From NCBI RefSeq assembly GCF_900110995.1, contig NZ_FOJF01000002.1, positions 806,001-870,000 of the forward strand: DNA of 64,000 nt, written 5' to 3'. The notes under the pieces were generated by a model. That model did not search any database, was not told the DNA's origin, and worked only from the letters and a program-made list of their open reading frames with translations. Shown here piece after piece: positions 18,173 through 27,200 of the stretch (positions are counted from its first letter, which is position 1; each line of letters starts with the position of its first letter). This DNA is from Chitinophaga sp. YR573. Its GTDB lineage: Bacteria > Bacteroidota > Bacteroidia > Chitinophagales > Chitinophagaceae. The position numbers and the translations under genes were made by a program.

Positions 18173-20959
18173 ATGACTTGTAGGAAATTATTACTTATTA
18201 TATCCATGTTCGTGTATCAGGGAGCGATAGCACAGGATTCTACTTCTGCTATCTCTACTGTTACCGGGGCAGATCTCTATAAAACGCCTGCTGCTAACAT
18301 TACCAATACATTATATGGTCGCCTGCCGGGTTTAACCGTGTTGCAGGGCTCCGGAGAACCGGGGTATGATGGCGCTACTATGACAACAAGAGGAATTGGT
18401 ACTTATGATAATAACAGTCTTGTTATTTATGTAGACGGTTTTCAGGTTACATCCGATTACTTTCAGTATTTATCTTCATCTGAAATAGCCAGTATATCTG
18501 TATTAAAAGATGCTGCGGCCTTAGCTACTTTTGGTATGAGAGGTGCTAATGGTGTGTTATGGGTGGTGACTAAAAGAGGGCAGCAAAGCAAACCTACTAT
18601 ACAGTTTCAGGTGAGAAGTGGTATACAGCAGGCGATCAATATAGATAAGCCTTTAGGCTCGTATGATTACGCACGTTTGTATAACCAGGCGGTGAGTAAT
18701 GATAATTATGCGGTGAATGGGAATCAGTATGTGTGGTCGCCTAAATATTCAGATGCTCAGTTAGCGGCTTATAAAAACGGAACAGGAATAAATGTAGACT
18801 GGTTTGATGAAGTGCTGAAGAAAAGCACTCCTTATACAGATGCGAACCTGATATTCAGTGGCGGTGATTCAACTGCAAAATATGGTGTGATACTGGACTA
18901 TATGAAAGACCAGGGATTATACAATGTGTCAAATGGGACATCTACTTCCAATGCACAGATACAGCGATTTAATCTCCGCTCTAATCTCGATTTTAACTTC
19001 TTTAAGATCTTTGAAGCGAAGGTAGATTTAGGAGGAAGGATTGAAGACAGGCGTTATCCTAATTTTAACGGTCCTTCTCTGTGGAATAATTTAGCGGTGT
19101 ACCCTTCTAATATTTACAATGTTAAAGATGCAAGCGGTAACTGGTCGGGGACCACTATCTATCCCAATAATCCTGCAGCTTCTGTAAGAGCATTAGGATG
19201 GGCTTCTACCCACGACAGGACTTTACAGGCTAACTTCAATCTGAAAGAGAAATTCGATTTTATCACTCCTGGTCTTTATCTGAATGAAGCCGTTTCATTT
19301 AATACCTGGACGCGTAACGCTGCCAGCAAAACAGCTACCTATGCCAGGTTTTATAATGGTACACAAACGACTACCGATAAAACAACAGACATTGTAGCCA
19401 GTGGCACTTCTCCCGTTGGACAGTATGACTGGAAACAGGCAAATCTTACAGCGGGTTATGATCATACCTTTGGTGTGCATGCTTTCTCTGCTGCGGTGAA
19501 TTATTTTGCCAGCAATTTTATAGAGGACTGGAATGGTGATCTGAACGGATCGGGATATAATACAGGTAATAATATCTATCATCATTATACTAATCTTAGT
19601 GGCCGTGTGCATTATGTTTTTGATAACCGTTATGTAGCGGAGTTTGGCTTTGGTTATAGCGGATCAGATAATTTTGCTCCGGGGCATAACAAGGGGTTTT
19701 ATCCGGCAGTTTCTGCCGCATGGATATTGTCCAATGAGAAATTCCTGCAACAGAATCCCGTTGTAAATCTCCTTAAACTAAGAGCCTCTGTAGGTAAAAC
19801 AGGTAATGAAACGTCCAATGCAGGCAGATATCTCTACCAGCAGTATTACGTGAGTAACGGAACCTTTTATACCGGTAATAACAGCTTTACCGGCAATAGT
19901 GGCATCGCTCCTTCTTATATCGCTAATCCCCGCATCTTTGCTGAGCACAGTGTTAAATACGATGTGGGCGTAGATGCGAACCTCTTCAATAAGTTGAATG
20001 TTACAGCAGATCTTTACATGGATAAGCGAGGTGGTATTGTTACTTATGATAACAATACTTACCTCGCTACACTGGGTACATCATTCATGTATCAGAATGT
20101 GGGTAAAGTGACCAATAAGGGATTGGAGATGTCTGTTAATTTCAATGATAAGATTGGCAAATTCGGATATAACATCGGTGCCATGGCATCTTACAGCAAA
20201 AACAAAATAGATTATCAGGCAGAAGTAAAACCTGTGAATGATTTCAGTAAAACAACCGGACTGGCAATAGGTACACCTATGGGTTTAGTTGCAGAAGGCT
20301 TTTACCAGATGAGTGATTTTAATGCAGATGGTACATTGAAAGCTGGCTTACCTGTACCTGCATTTGGCGCAGTACAACCGGGAGATATGAAATATAAGGA
20401 CCTGGATAAGAGTGGTTATATAGATCAGAATGATGTTACTAAAATTGGCAATCCTTCTTATCCTTCTTTATATTATTCATTTAATGCGGGTGTTTCTTAT
20501 GCAGGATTTGATTTCCAGGTATTTTTCCAGGGTGCAGCAGGAGGGGATTATAATCTTGGCAATTCACTTGCACAAACAATGGCTTTTGTCAATAACTCTA
20601 ATGTCTATGCAATAGCCAATGGAGCATGGGCTTATTATCCGGATCAGGGAATAGATACCAGGAATACGGCTACTTATCCAAGATTAGGTACACAGTTGAA
20701 TACTAATAATTACAGGAACTCTACATTCTGGATAAAGAAGAATAATTTCTTAAGGGTCCGCAATATAGAACTGGGGTATTCTTTGCCTGAGATGGTATTG
20801 AATAAGTTGCATTTATCGAGGTGCAGGATCTTTGTCAGCGCTACTAATCCTGTTACCTGGAGCAGCCTGTTGAAGAATTATAACCTGGACCCGGAAACAC
20901 CTTCTGGTTATCCTGCCCTGAAATCATATACCAGTGGGCTTAGTCTTAGTTTCAAATAA
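18173..20959 (+). CDS. Short SusC-like receptor lacking N-terminal extension and visible TonB box (second pair)
   Basis: SusC-family outer-membrane receptor of 928 residues. The signal peptide (MTCRKLLLIISMFVYQGAIAQ) runs almost directly into the plug (ISTVTGADLYKTPAANITNT, LPGLTVLQGSGEPG, the TFGMRGANGVLWVVTKRG region). The carboxypeptidase-regulatory-like domain, and the VVVGYG segment that normally precedes the plug and serves as TonB box, are both absent. The barrel is complete (ending GLSLSFK). It therefore might not couple to TonB in the usual way, or might work together with the full-length SusC encoded upstream. It has its own SusD partner 15 bp downstream. The pair probably arose by duplication, but the two receptors differ strongly in sequence. 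Confidence 0.9.
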   Translation: MTCRKLLLIISMFVYQGAIAQDSTSAISTVTGADLYKTPAANITNTLYGRLPGLTVLQGSGEPGYDGATMTTRGIGTYDNNSLVIYVDGFQVTSDYFQYLSSSEIASISVLKDAAALATFGMRGANGVLWVVTKRGQQSKPTIQFQVRSGIQQAINIDKPLGSYDYARLYNQAVSNDNYAVNGNQYVWSPKYSDAQLAAYKNGTGINVDWFDEVLKKSTPYTDANLIFSGGDSTAKYGVILDYMKDQGLYNVSNGTSTSNAQIQRFNLRSNLDFNFFKIFEAKVDLGGRIEDRRYPNFNGPSLWNNLAVYPSNIYNVKDASGNWSGTTIYPNNPAASVRALGWASTHDRTLQANFNLKEKFDFITPGLYLNEAVSFNTWTRNAASKTATYARFYNGTQTTTDKTTDIVASGTSPVGQYDWKQANLTAGYDHTFGVHAFSAAVNYFASNFIEDWNGDLNGSGYNTGNNIYHHYTNLSGRVHYVFDNRYVAEFGFGYSGSDNFAPGHNKGFYPAVSAAWILSNEKFLQQNPVVNLLKLRASVGKTGNETSNAGRYLYQQYYVSNGTFYTGNNSFTGNSGIAPSYIANPRIFAEHSVKYDVGVDANLFNKLNVTADLYMDKRGGIVTYDNNTYLATLGTSFMYQNVGKVTNKGLEMSVNFNDKIGKFGYNIGAMASYSKNKIDYQAEVKPVNDFSKTTGLAIGTPMGLVAEGFYQMSDFNADGTLKAGLPVPAFGAVQPGDMKYKDLDKSGYIDQNDVTKIGNPSYPSLYYSFNAGVSYAGFDFQVFFQGAAGGDYNLGNSLAQTMAFVNNSNVYAIANGAWAYYPDQGIDTRNTATYPRLGTQLNTNNYRNSTFWIKKNNFLRVRNIELGYSLPEMVLNKLHLSRCRIFVSATNPVTWSSLLKNYNLDPETPSGYPALKSYTSGLSLSFK

Positions 20960-20974
20960 TTAAAAAGAATAGCT

Positions 20975-22606
20975 ATGCGTCTATATATTTATCTTTCAAT
21001 AATAGTTGCCCTGGCATCTTCCTGTTCGAAAGATTTCCTGGAAACCCGGATTGATACTTCACAAACGGATGGAACGATTGCATCTAATTATGCCACGTTG
21101 TTTTCTTTTGGGAATGCACCGTATGTATACATGAGGGATGGATTGATTACGCTGGATGGCAACCTGTTTGCGGCAGCAACAGATGAAGCGGAACAAACAG
21201 CTCAGGCATCATCTTCCCAGTTGTTTAATCAGGGCAGCTGGAATGCCACTACTAATCCGGATAACTATTACAGTAATTATTATGCAGGTATCAGGGCAGC
21301 GAATTATTTCCTGGAACGTTCTGTTCCGTATAAAACGATATTGGGTACCAGCAGGGATACTATCTCTGCTTCTGAAAAAATCAATTATCATAATGATGTG
21401 CAGAATATTGCCTGGTTAAGAGGGGAAGCACATATGCTGCGTGCGTGGTATTATTTTGAGTTGTGCAAGCGTTATGGCGGTGTTCCATTAGTGACGAAGG
21501 TGTTAACTACATCTGATAATACGAACCTGCCTGCTGCTCCTTATGATAGCATTATCAGTTTCATTGTAAGTGAAGTGGACACTTATAAAGACAGCGTACA
21601 ATTAAACTGGAAAACTTCTTCTTTTTCGAATTATGATGGCCGCTTTACTAAAGGCGCTGCACTGGCTATTAAAGCCCGTGCATTGTTATATGCTGCCAGT
21701 CCTTTGCATAACCCTGCTGGAGATGTTACCAAATGGCAGAAGGCGGCAGAAGCTGTGCATGATGTGATAGCATTGGGGCAGTATAGTCTGGATGCAAACT
21801 ACCGGACTTACTTCTTACAGACCAATGCGGTGACCAGTAATGAAACGATCTATGCTATCCGTGAATCTGCTTCTAATGTACTGGAGACTTCGAATTATCC
21901 AATTGCTACTTCCGGTGGTAAAAGCGGCGTAACTCCTTCGCAGAACCTGGTAGCGGATTATGAATATACAGGTACTCCTGATCCTGCTAATCCATATGTT
22001 AACAGGGACCCTCGTCTTGGTTATTCTGTTGTTACCAACGGTAGTACCTGGAACGGGCGTACGATTAATATAGCAGCTGGTGGTACTGATGATATGGCTA
22101 ATACTAACAGCAGCAAAACAGGGTATTACCTGAAGAAGTTCCTGAATGACGGATTAAATCTTATACAGGGACAAACAGTGGTGCATACCTGGATCGTATT
22201 CCGTTATGGTGAGATATTACTGGAATATGCGGAAGCGATGAATGAAGCGTATGGCCCGGATAATGACAATGGTTATGGTCTTACTGCCCGTGCTGCACTT
22301 AATATGGTGCGTGGTCGTACGGGTGTGAATATGCCTGCTGTAACCACTACAACAGACTTTAGCGCCGCGGTGAAACATGAGCGTAGAATAGAGCTGGCAT
22401 TTGAAGATCATCGTTACTGGGACCTGATCCGCTGGAAAGATGCTGCTGTGGCATTGAATGCTCCTTTGCAGGGAGTGCATAGTGATTATACTGTCTTTAA
22501 TGTAGAGAACCGTGTGTTTGATGCAAGTAAGATGTATTACTATCCGTTCCCACAGTCGGAGATCAGTAAATCGGGTGGTGTGTTAAAGCAAAATCCTAAT
22601 TGGTAA
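20975..22606 (+). CDS. SusD-like glycan-binding lipoprotein (second pair)
   Basis: RagB/SusD-family surface lipoprotein of 543 residues. The N-terminus MRLYIYLSIIVALASSC has a lipobox cysteine at residue 17, followed by SKDFLETRID. The family C-terminus is present (HERRIELAFEDHRYWDLIRWK, then YPFPQSEISKSGG). It should partner the short SusC encoded immediately upstream. The stop is followed 7 bp later by the next lipoprotein gene in the same operon. Confidence 0.93.
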   Translation: MRLYIYLSIIVALASSCSKDFLETRIDTSQTDGTIASNYATLFSFGNAPYVYMRDGLITLDGNLFAAATDEAEQTAQASSSQLFNQGSWNATTNPDNYYSNYYAGIRAANYFLERSVPYKTILGTSRDTISASEKINYHNDVQNIAWLRGEAHMLRAWYYFELCKRYGGVPLVTKVLTTSDNTNLPAAPYDSIISFIVSEVDTYKDSVQLNWKTSSFSNYDGRFTKGAALAIKARALLYAASPLHNPAGDVTKWQKAAEAVHDVIALGQYSLDANYRTYFLQTNAVTSNETIYAIRESASNVLETSNYPIATSGGKSGVTPSQNLVADYEYTGTPDPANPYVNRDPRLGYSVVTNGSTWNGRTINIAAGGTDDMANTNSSKTGYYLKKFLNDGLNLIQGQTVVHTWIVFRYGEILLEYAEAMNEAYGPDNDNGYGLTARAALNMVRGRTGVNMPAVTTTTDFSAAVKHERRIELAFEDHRYWDLIRWKDAAVALNAPLQGVHSDYTVFNVENRVFDASKMYYYPFPQSEISKSGGVLKQNPNW

Positions 22607-22613
22607 CATTTTA

Positions 22614-23675
22614 ATGAGTACTATGAAAAAGTTATGTCTGTTCTTTCTGGTATGCATCTTTGCATGTAATAAAGAAGAAACAAAATATGGTATTACTAAT
22701 ATATTCATGCCACAGGCGGTGAATCTTTCCGGTGGGATTAATGCTAATTATCCTGTTCCTAATGGTACGGATTCTTCTACTTTTAATTATTATCTGGAGA
22801 ATAATAAGATAAATGTAATCTTAGGGGTTTCCCGTTCCGGGATGCAGGCATCTGAAGGTTTCTCTGTGAATATTGTTACGAATACAGATACTGTTAATCA
22901 GCTGTTGGCAAGTGGTATTTTAGATGCATCTACGCTGTTGATGCCTGCGGATATGTATACATTACCTGCTAATGTATCTGTGGATAATGGTAAAAGTCAG
23001 GCTACTTTTAGTCTGGCCATAGACATTGATCAGATTAAAAGCAGTCAGTATATAGGTAAGAAACTGGCGTTGGCAGTATCTATCAAAGGCAAAGAAGTAA
23101 CTTCTGCATTATCTACTACTATTGTGATCGTGAATGTAGATGCACTGGTAATTGGCCCTTCTGTGAATATCACGGGGGATTATTTAAAAAATGCGGGGTT
23201 ACCGTTTATTGCTTCCGCGATGAGTTCAGGTGGACGTTGGGGTACACTGGCCGACTGGACAGCCAATGCGGCTGCTAAAAGTCATGGTGGTTATGGTGGA
23301 TTTGCCAGTGACAATGGTGGTACAATGGATCTGGAATCCGGCTGGGGATCGCCGGCTATTCATAATGGCAAGCTTTATCAGACGACTACATTGCCTGCGG
23401 GGACATATACTTTTGATGTTTCTAATTTGCAGTGGCAGGGAACACTGGATCCTGCTTATATTGTGGTAGCACCGGGTATGGATTCTATTCCTGATTATGG
23501 GGATATTGTTGGTAATACATCGATCTCTTATACCCTGTTTACAGCTCCTTTGGTAACGTTTACTTTAACACAAACAACAAATGTAACTTTAGGTTTTGTG
23601 GTAGATTATATCAAGGATCAGCAGGGGTTCAAGATTTATAATGTGAAACTATTAAACTATCCTAAGCATCTGTAA
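22614..23675 (+). CDS. Surface lipoprotein, putative glycan-binding protein (DUF1735/DUF5013-like)
   Basis: A 353-residue lipoprotein in the position usually held by SusE/F-like surface glycan-binding proteins. The signal MKKLCLFFLVCIFAC starts at the second methionine (22623), and ATG 22614 adds three residues. The lipobox cysteine is followed by NKEETKYG. The first half (about 20-190) looks like an adhesin-type DUF1735 beta domain. The second half (about 200-350, from NITGDYLKNAGLPF, with WGSPAIHNGKLYQT and LPAGTYTFDV) resembles the carbohydrate-binding-like DUF5013 module. It has no catalytic motif. It overlaps the GH16 start by one base (TAATG), so translation is probably coupled. Function is inferred from position and fold impression. 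Confidence 0.7.
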   Translation: MSTMKKLCLFFLVCIFACNKEETKYGITNIFMPQAVNLSGGINANYPVPNGTDSSTFNYYLENNKINVILGVSRSGMQASEGFSVNIVTNTDTVNQLLASGILDASTLLMPADMYTLPANVSVDNGKSQATFSLAIDIDQIKSSQYIGKKLALAVSIKGKEVTSALSTTIVIVNVDALVIGPSVNITGDYLKNAGLPFIASAMSSGGRWGTLADWTANAAAKSHGGYGGFASDNGGTMDLESGWGSPAIHNGKLYQTTTLPAGTYTFDVSNLQWQGTLDPAYIVVAPGMDSIPDYGDIVGNTSISYTLFTAPLVTFTLTQTTNVTLGFVVDYIKDQQGFKIYNVKLLNYPKHL

Positions 23676-24475
23676 TGAAACGACTAATCTTCTTTGCACT
23701 TTTGTTATATGCATATACTGGTATGGCCCAGTATAAACTGGTATGGTCAGATGAGTTTAATGTGGATGGTGCTCCTGATACTAAGAACTGGAAACCGGAA
23801 ACCGGCTTTACCCGTAATGAAGAGTTGCAATGGTATCAGTTATCGAATGCTTATGTTAAAAAAGGAATGCTCATCATTGAGGCGCGTAAGGAACACCTGC
23901 CTAATCCTGTTTATGTAGCGGGTAGTACGGATTGGCGTAAGAGCCGCCCTTTCATTGAATATACGGCCGCTTCTATCAAAACAGAAGGTCTGCAAAGCTG
24001 GAAATACGGGCGTTTTGAAATGCGGGGCCGCATTCCCATAGAACAGGGGTTATGGCCTGCCTGGTGGACGCTGGGAGAAGCGGGGCAATGGCCTTCCAAT
24101 GGGGAGATTGATATCATGGAATATTACAGAGGGAAGCTGTTGGCCAATATAGCCTGTGGTACTGCTACTGCTTATAAAGCGGAGTGGTATAGTACTAAGA
24201 CTCCTGTAAATGCTGCCTGGGCATCTGAATTTCATACATGGCGTATGGATTGGGATGAGAATGCTATTGCTTTGTTTGTAGATGATAGTCTGTTAAATAA
24301 AGTGGAGCTGAGTAAATTGCAGAACAAGGATGGCACGGGGATTAATCCCTTCAGACAATCTCATTACATGTTATTGAATCTGGCGCTTGGTGGGATGAAT
24401 GGAGGGGATCCTGCGCATACAACATTTCCCAGGAGATTTGAAATAGATTACGTTAGAGTGTATCAAAAAAAATAG
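23675..24475 (+). CDS. GH16 endo-beta-glycanase (laminarinase/galactanase-like)
   Basis: Secreted retaining endo-enzyme of family GH16 that cuts beta-1,3-linked (or mixed) glucans or galactans. The 266-residue protein has a signal peptide (cleavage near GMAQ) and a single GH16 jelly-roll. The catalytic signature NGEIDIMEYY gives nucleophile Glu144, helper Asp146 and acid/base Glu149. The substrate-cleft segments WKYGRFEMRGRIP and LWPAWWTLG are present, as is the usual C-terminal end FEIDYVRVYQ. No carbohydrate-binding module is attached. Lying four bases before a GH43 exo-galactanase-like gene, it may be an endo-beta-1,3-galactanase rather than a laminarinase; sequence alone does not settle this. 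Confidence 0.92.
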   Translation: MKRLIFFALLLYAYTGMAQYKLVWSDEFNVDGAPDTKNWKPETGFTRNEELQWYQLSNAYVKKGMLIIEARKEHLPNPVYVAGSTDWRKSRPFIEYTAASIKTEGLQSWKYGRFEMRGRIPIEQGLWPAWWTLGEAGQWPSNGEIDIMEYYRGKLLANIACGTATAYKAEWYSTKTPVNAAWASEFHTWRMDWDENAIALFVDDSLLNKVELSKLQNKDGTGINPFRQSHYMLLNLALGGMNGGDPAHTTFPRRFEIDYVRVYQKK

Positions 24476-24478
24476 ACC

Positions 24479-25423
24479 ATGAAATTATTTATCATATTAT
24501 TACTGGCGCCATTATTCACTTTTGCACAATTCAAACCGGATTCCATCTGGTATGATATTAAAGGAGATACTCTCAATGTGCATGGCGGAGGTATATTATA
24601 TGATCACGGCACTTATTACTGGTTTGGTGAAAAGAGGGGCAAAGGTGCTTCAGAAGGAGTAACAGTTTATTCTTCTTCGAATCTTTACAAATGGAAGTAC
24701 GAAGGGATGGCCTTATCTACTGTTGAAGGCAGTGATATCGAATCTGGTTGTTTAATGGAGCGTCCTAAAGTGATCTACAACAAAAAGACAAAGCAATACG
24801 TGATGTGGTTTCATCTGGAGCTGAAAGGCAAAGGATATGCAGCTGCCCGTGCTGCTGTAGCGGTGAGTAATAAAGTAACAGGCCCATACAAATATCTGCA
24901 AAGTTTCCGTCCTAACGGAAACATGTCCCGTGATATGAACTTATTTGTGGACGATGATGGTGTAGCTTATCACATCTACTCTTCCCACGAAAACTGGGAT
25001 ATGCGTATTGCCCGTCTGAGTGATGACTACCTGACATCTACTACTCAGGACTCATTATTATTCAGCAAACAGCGGGAAGCTCCTGCACTATTTAAGTATC
25101 ATCACAAGTATTATCTTATCACAAGTGGTTGTACAGGTTGGGCACCTAATAAAGCGAGCATTCATGTTGCGGATAATCTCTTTGGTCCCTGGAAACTAAT
25201 AGGTAACCCTATGACAGGCCCTCATGCAGACATCACTTTCTATGGGCAGTCTACCTTTATTCTCCCTGTCCATGGTAAAAGCGATGCGTTCATCTACATC
25301 GGTGATAAATGGGACCCCAAAAATCTGAAGAATAGCCGTTACCAATGGTTGCCGGTAACGTTCAGAAATGATAGCGTAGAAATAGCGTGGAAGGATAAGT
25401 GGGATTTAAGTGTGTTTAAATAG
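24479..25423 (+). CDS. GH43 glycosidase, exo-beta-1,3-galactanase-like
   Basis: Secreted five-bladed propeller enzyme of family GH43, 314 residues including a signal peptide ending at TFAQ. The N-terminal signature HGGGILYDHGTYYWFGE and the ITSGCTGWAPN segment resemble the subfamily that includes exo-beta-1,3-galactanases (GH43_24) and related galactofuranosidases (GH43_34). Candidate catalytic glutamates lie in CLMERPKVI and REAPALFKY, matching the two glutamates of the characterised galactanase type rather than the Asp/Asp/Glu set of xylosidases. It is the last gene of the operon and is followed by a perfect 16-bp stem hairpin. Its role is probably release of galactose (or side-chain-bearing galactose) from the chain cut by GH16. 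Confidence 0.82.
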   Translation: MKLFIILLLAPLFTFAQFKPDSIWYDIKGDTLNVHGGGILYDHGTYYWFGEKRGKGASEGVTVYSSSNLYKWKYEGMALSTVEGSDIESGCLMERPKVIYNKKTKQYVMWFHLELKGKGYAAARAAVAVSNKVTGPYKYLQSFRPNGNMSRDMNLFVDDDGVAYHIYSSHENWDMRIARLSDDYLTSTTQDSLLFSKQREAPALFKYHHKYYLITSGCTGWAPNKASIHVADNLFGPWKLIGNPMTGPHADITFYGQSTFILPVHGKSDAFIYIGDKWDPKNLKNSRYQWLPVTFRNDSVEIAWKDKWDLSVFK

Positions 25424-25468
25424 ATGATCAGAGGGATTTTAGCGAAGATAATAATCCCTCTGATCATC
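25423..25468. terminator. Bidirectional terminator hairpin, perfect 16-bp stem
   Basis: Bases 25423-25438 (GATGATCAGAGGGATT) pair exactly with 25453-25468 around a 14-nt loop. It starts at the last base of the GH43 stop codon and includes the stop codon of the opposing HTH gene. There is no long T run on either side, so it may act as a terminator and mRNA 3-prime stabiliser for both convergent transcripts. Confidence 0.7.
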
Positions 25469-25763
25469 CCACTTTCTTCTTTGGCTTCTTGGGGAATAGG
25501 TCGCTTGAGGTATATATAATAGGCTCTCCAAGTTCTGCTTCTAGCTTGGCTATTGTTTTAAGCGTTAAATTATGATTCCCTTTTAACCATTTATTGATCT
25601 CTGAAGGTCGCTTATTCATTCTCTCTGCCAGATCTTTTTGAGTATAACCTTTTTCCTGTAAGATTTGATTTATCCTTATCACAATATCTGTATATTGGCG
25701 CACAAAGATTGTTATTTCTTCGGGGGTTTCTTCTAGTATTCGTTTTGCGACTTTACTTCTCAT
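25464..25763 (-). CDS. XRE-family helix-turn-helix protein, antitoxin-like
   Basis: A 99-residue DNA-binding protein. An N-terminal helix-rich stretch (about 1-30) is followed by a Cro/C1-type helix-turn-helix at about 32-85 (GYTQKDLAERMNKRPSEINK and LTLKTIAKLEAELG). The tail is lysine-rich (PKKPKKKVG). The start ATG at 25763 lies 11 bp after the stop of the upstream gene on the same strand. The order (unknown protein first, HTH second) matches HigBA-type toxin-antitoxin modules, where the HTH protein is antitoxin and autorepressor. This role is inferred. Confidence 0.75.
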   Translation of the reverse strand: MRSKVAKRILEETPEEITIFVRQYTDIVIRINQILQEKGYTQKDLAERMNKRPSEINKWLKGNHNLTLKTIAKLEAELGEPIIYTSSDLFPKKPKKKVG

Positions 25764-25774
25764 CTCATTATTTT

Positions 25775-26305
25775 TTATAAAAAAATTTCTTCATCTCCGT
25801 TATCTGTTAGTATTTTTCTTTTCTTATTATCGACAATAATCTCCTTATTCCTAAGTGCGTCCTCTATTCTTGTGGCGAACTGGCATGCTTCTCTCCATTT
25901 TAATGATAGATTTTTACTTGCCAGATTGGTCTGTGCAGATTTAACGCCTCCATTAAACAACACTACGAGATCTGGTCTATCATTGACTCTTAAAGCATAC
26001 AATCTTAATGAGAAGCTTGGGAATGCAAATACGATTTCACCAACAGTAACTTTTCCCTTATTAGGAAGACCAACAACCTCATTTTCAAACCTGTTAAATA
26101 ACAAATCATTAGCTCCATGATCTTCTCCAATACTCTTCAGAATAAAGCTTAATAATATTTGAGTAGATTGTTTAAACTCAGGTATTGCAGCATACTTATT
26201 AAAGAACTTATCAGTCTCGTTTTCTGTGGAATCTTCTGTACGGACAGTATAAAACGTACATTTACCAGCTTCGGTATCCCATATTTCCAATGCAAATGTA
26301 TTCAT
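25775..26305 (-). CDS. Hypothetical protein paired with HTH gene, possible HigB-like toxin
   Basis: A 176-residue cytosolic protein without signal peptide or membrane segment. No family is recognised with certainty. Residues about 88-130 contain GEIVFAFPSFSLRLYALRV and DLVVLFNGGVKSAQT, reminiscent of the beta-sheet core of Gp49/RelE-type toxins, where a similar strand and lysine-rich ending occur. The rest is more extended than in a typical 100-residue RelE protein. It is the first gene of a two-gene operon with the HTH gene 11 bp downstream. Bacteroidota genomes often carry this pair as scattered accessory modules. Alternative: a host-factor or defence protein of unknown action. Confidence 0.55.
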   Translation of the reverse strand: MNTFALEIWDTEAGKCTFYTVRTEDSTENETDKFFNKYAAIPEFKQSTQILLSFILKSIGEDHGANDLLFNRFENEVVGLPNKGKVTVGEIVFAFPSFSLRLYALRVNDRPDLVVLFNGGVKSAQTNLASKNLSLKWREACQFATRIEDALRNKEIIVDNKKRKILTDNGDEEIFL

Positions 26306-26720
26306 TTATAAGTGAATTTAAAAATTTACTTTGAGGTACTTGTTTCTATTTTTTCACCATTAAAATGGTCTAAAAAAAGCGCGAACCTAATTAATATTAG
26401 ATGTAATTCAATGCGATCTTAAAAATGAACAAAATGAACAGATCGTTCGTGCAGATGGTTATCTCTATTGATAAATCTTTATCAAATTTTTAGTTTGAGA
26501 ATTATTTTTATGAAAGTTTTATTGGTTGATTTATTTTCGAAAATAAATACATAGTTTTGTTTTAGAGAGATGTAAAATCTGTTACTTACTTCGATAGTGT
26601 TCTCTCCTTTTCTCCCCTGCGATATTATTTAGTATGATATAGGATTGCCTGGTTCAAAGCATCAATGGTAGGCGGTTTTCTATGCGAAAAAATTAATTAT
26701 TAATTGAAAAATTAAATAAA
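26306..26720. other. AT-rich intergenic region with divergent promoters
   Basis: This 415-bp gap between divergent genes holds no open frame of note. It contains the inverted repeat TTGATAAA-TC-TTTATCAA at 26468-26485, and a TAGTTTTG at 26552-26559 that fits the TAnnTTTG -7 element, with a TTG 23 nt upstream (slightly longer than usual) for the plus-strand gene at 26721. Confidence 0.5.
26468..26485. promoter_or_regulatory. 18-bp palindromic site, operator candidate
   Basis: Two 8-bp half-sites (TTGATAAA and TTTATCAA) flank a 2-bp centre. The site lies between the divergent hypothetical/HTH pair and the membrane-protein gene, 163 bp upstream of the former. It could be bound by the HTH protein, but no experiment or second copy supports that here. 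Confidence 0.3.
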
Positions 26721-27185
26721 ATGGAAGACTTATTAAATCGTAAAAAGGAGCGCCGTGAGAATATTCTTATTTTTTTAAGAAGCCATGTGCTGTTCTTTAA
26801 CTTTTTTTATTTATTGTTTACCAGGCAGGTAAGTAAACATATTATTTATCGTATCATTATTGTTTTATCCACAATTTTAATTATGAGTTTGTTTGTTAAT
26901 CCTTTATTGTTCTGCATGGCAGGTGGTGTGGCCTTGGAAATTACAAGGTTGGTTCAGTATTTTACTACACCTGAAAATAAGAGGAAGATGCAGTATAGTG
27001 CAGGCGTGCATGTCTTTTTCTTTTTTGCTACACTATATTTTAGTGCACTTATCGGAATTGTTTATTTCGATGATGTGCATGTAGCTTATAACAAAGCATT
27101 ACTTATGCAAACAGGTGCTTCTGCACCGGCAATTATAAAATCTTTAACTGATAGTATACCAGGATCGTTTACTTTTAAGCAATAG
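26721..27185 (+). CDS. Small membrane protein of unknown function
   Basis: A 154-residue inner-membrane protein. It has a charged N-terminus (LNRKKERREN), then hydrophobic helices at about 24-36, 44-70 and 92-117. The C-terminal tail of about 37 residues is probably periplasmic or cytosolic and contains VAYNKALLMQTG. No known domain is recognised. It lies 15 bp before a DUF2071 gene on the same strand and probably shares its transcript. The reading frame uses normal codons for the region. Confidence 0.6.
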   Translation: MEDLLNRKKERRENILIFLRSHVLFFNFFYLLFTRQVSKHIIYRIIIVLSTILIMSLFVNPLLFCMAGGVALEITRLVQYFTTPENKRKMQYSAGVHVFFFFATLYFSALIGIVYFDDVHVAYNKALLMQTGASAPAIIKSLTDSIPGSFTFKQ

Positions 27186-27200
27186 AAGTTCAGTTGCATT

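Noticed and set aside
18149..18173. Frameshifted N-terminus upstream of the short SusC
   Set aside because: Only 23 bp separate it from the SusD stop and no carboxypeptidase-regulatory-like sequence is visible in any frame there, so the short form appears real.
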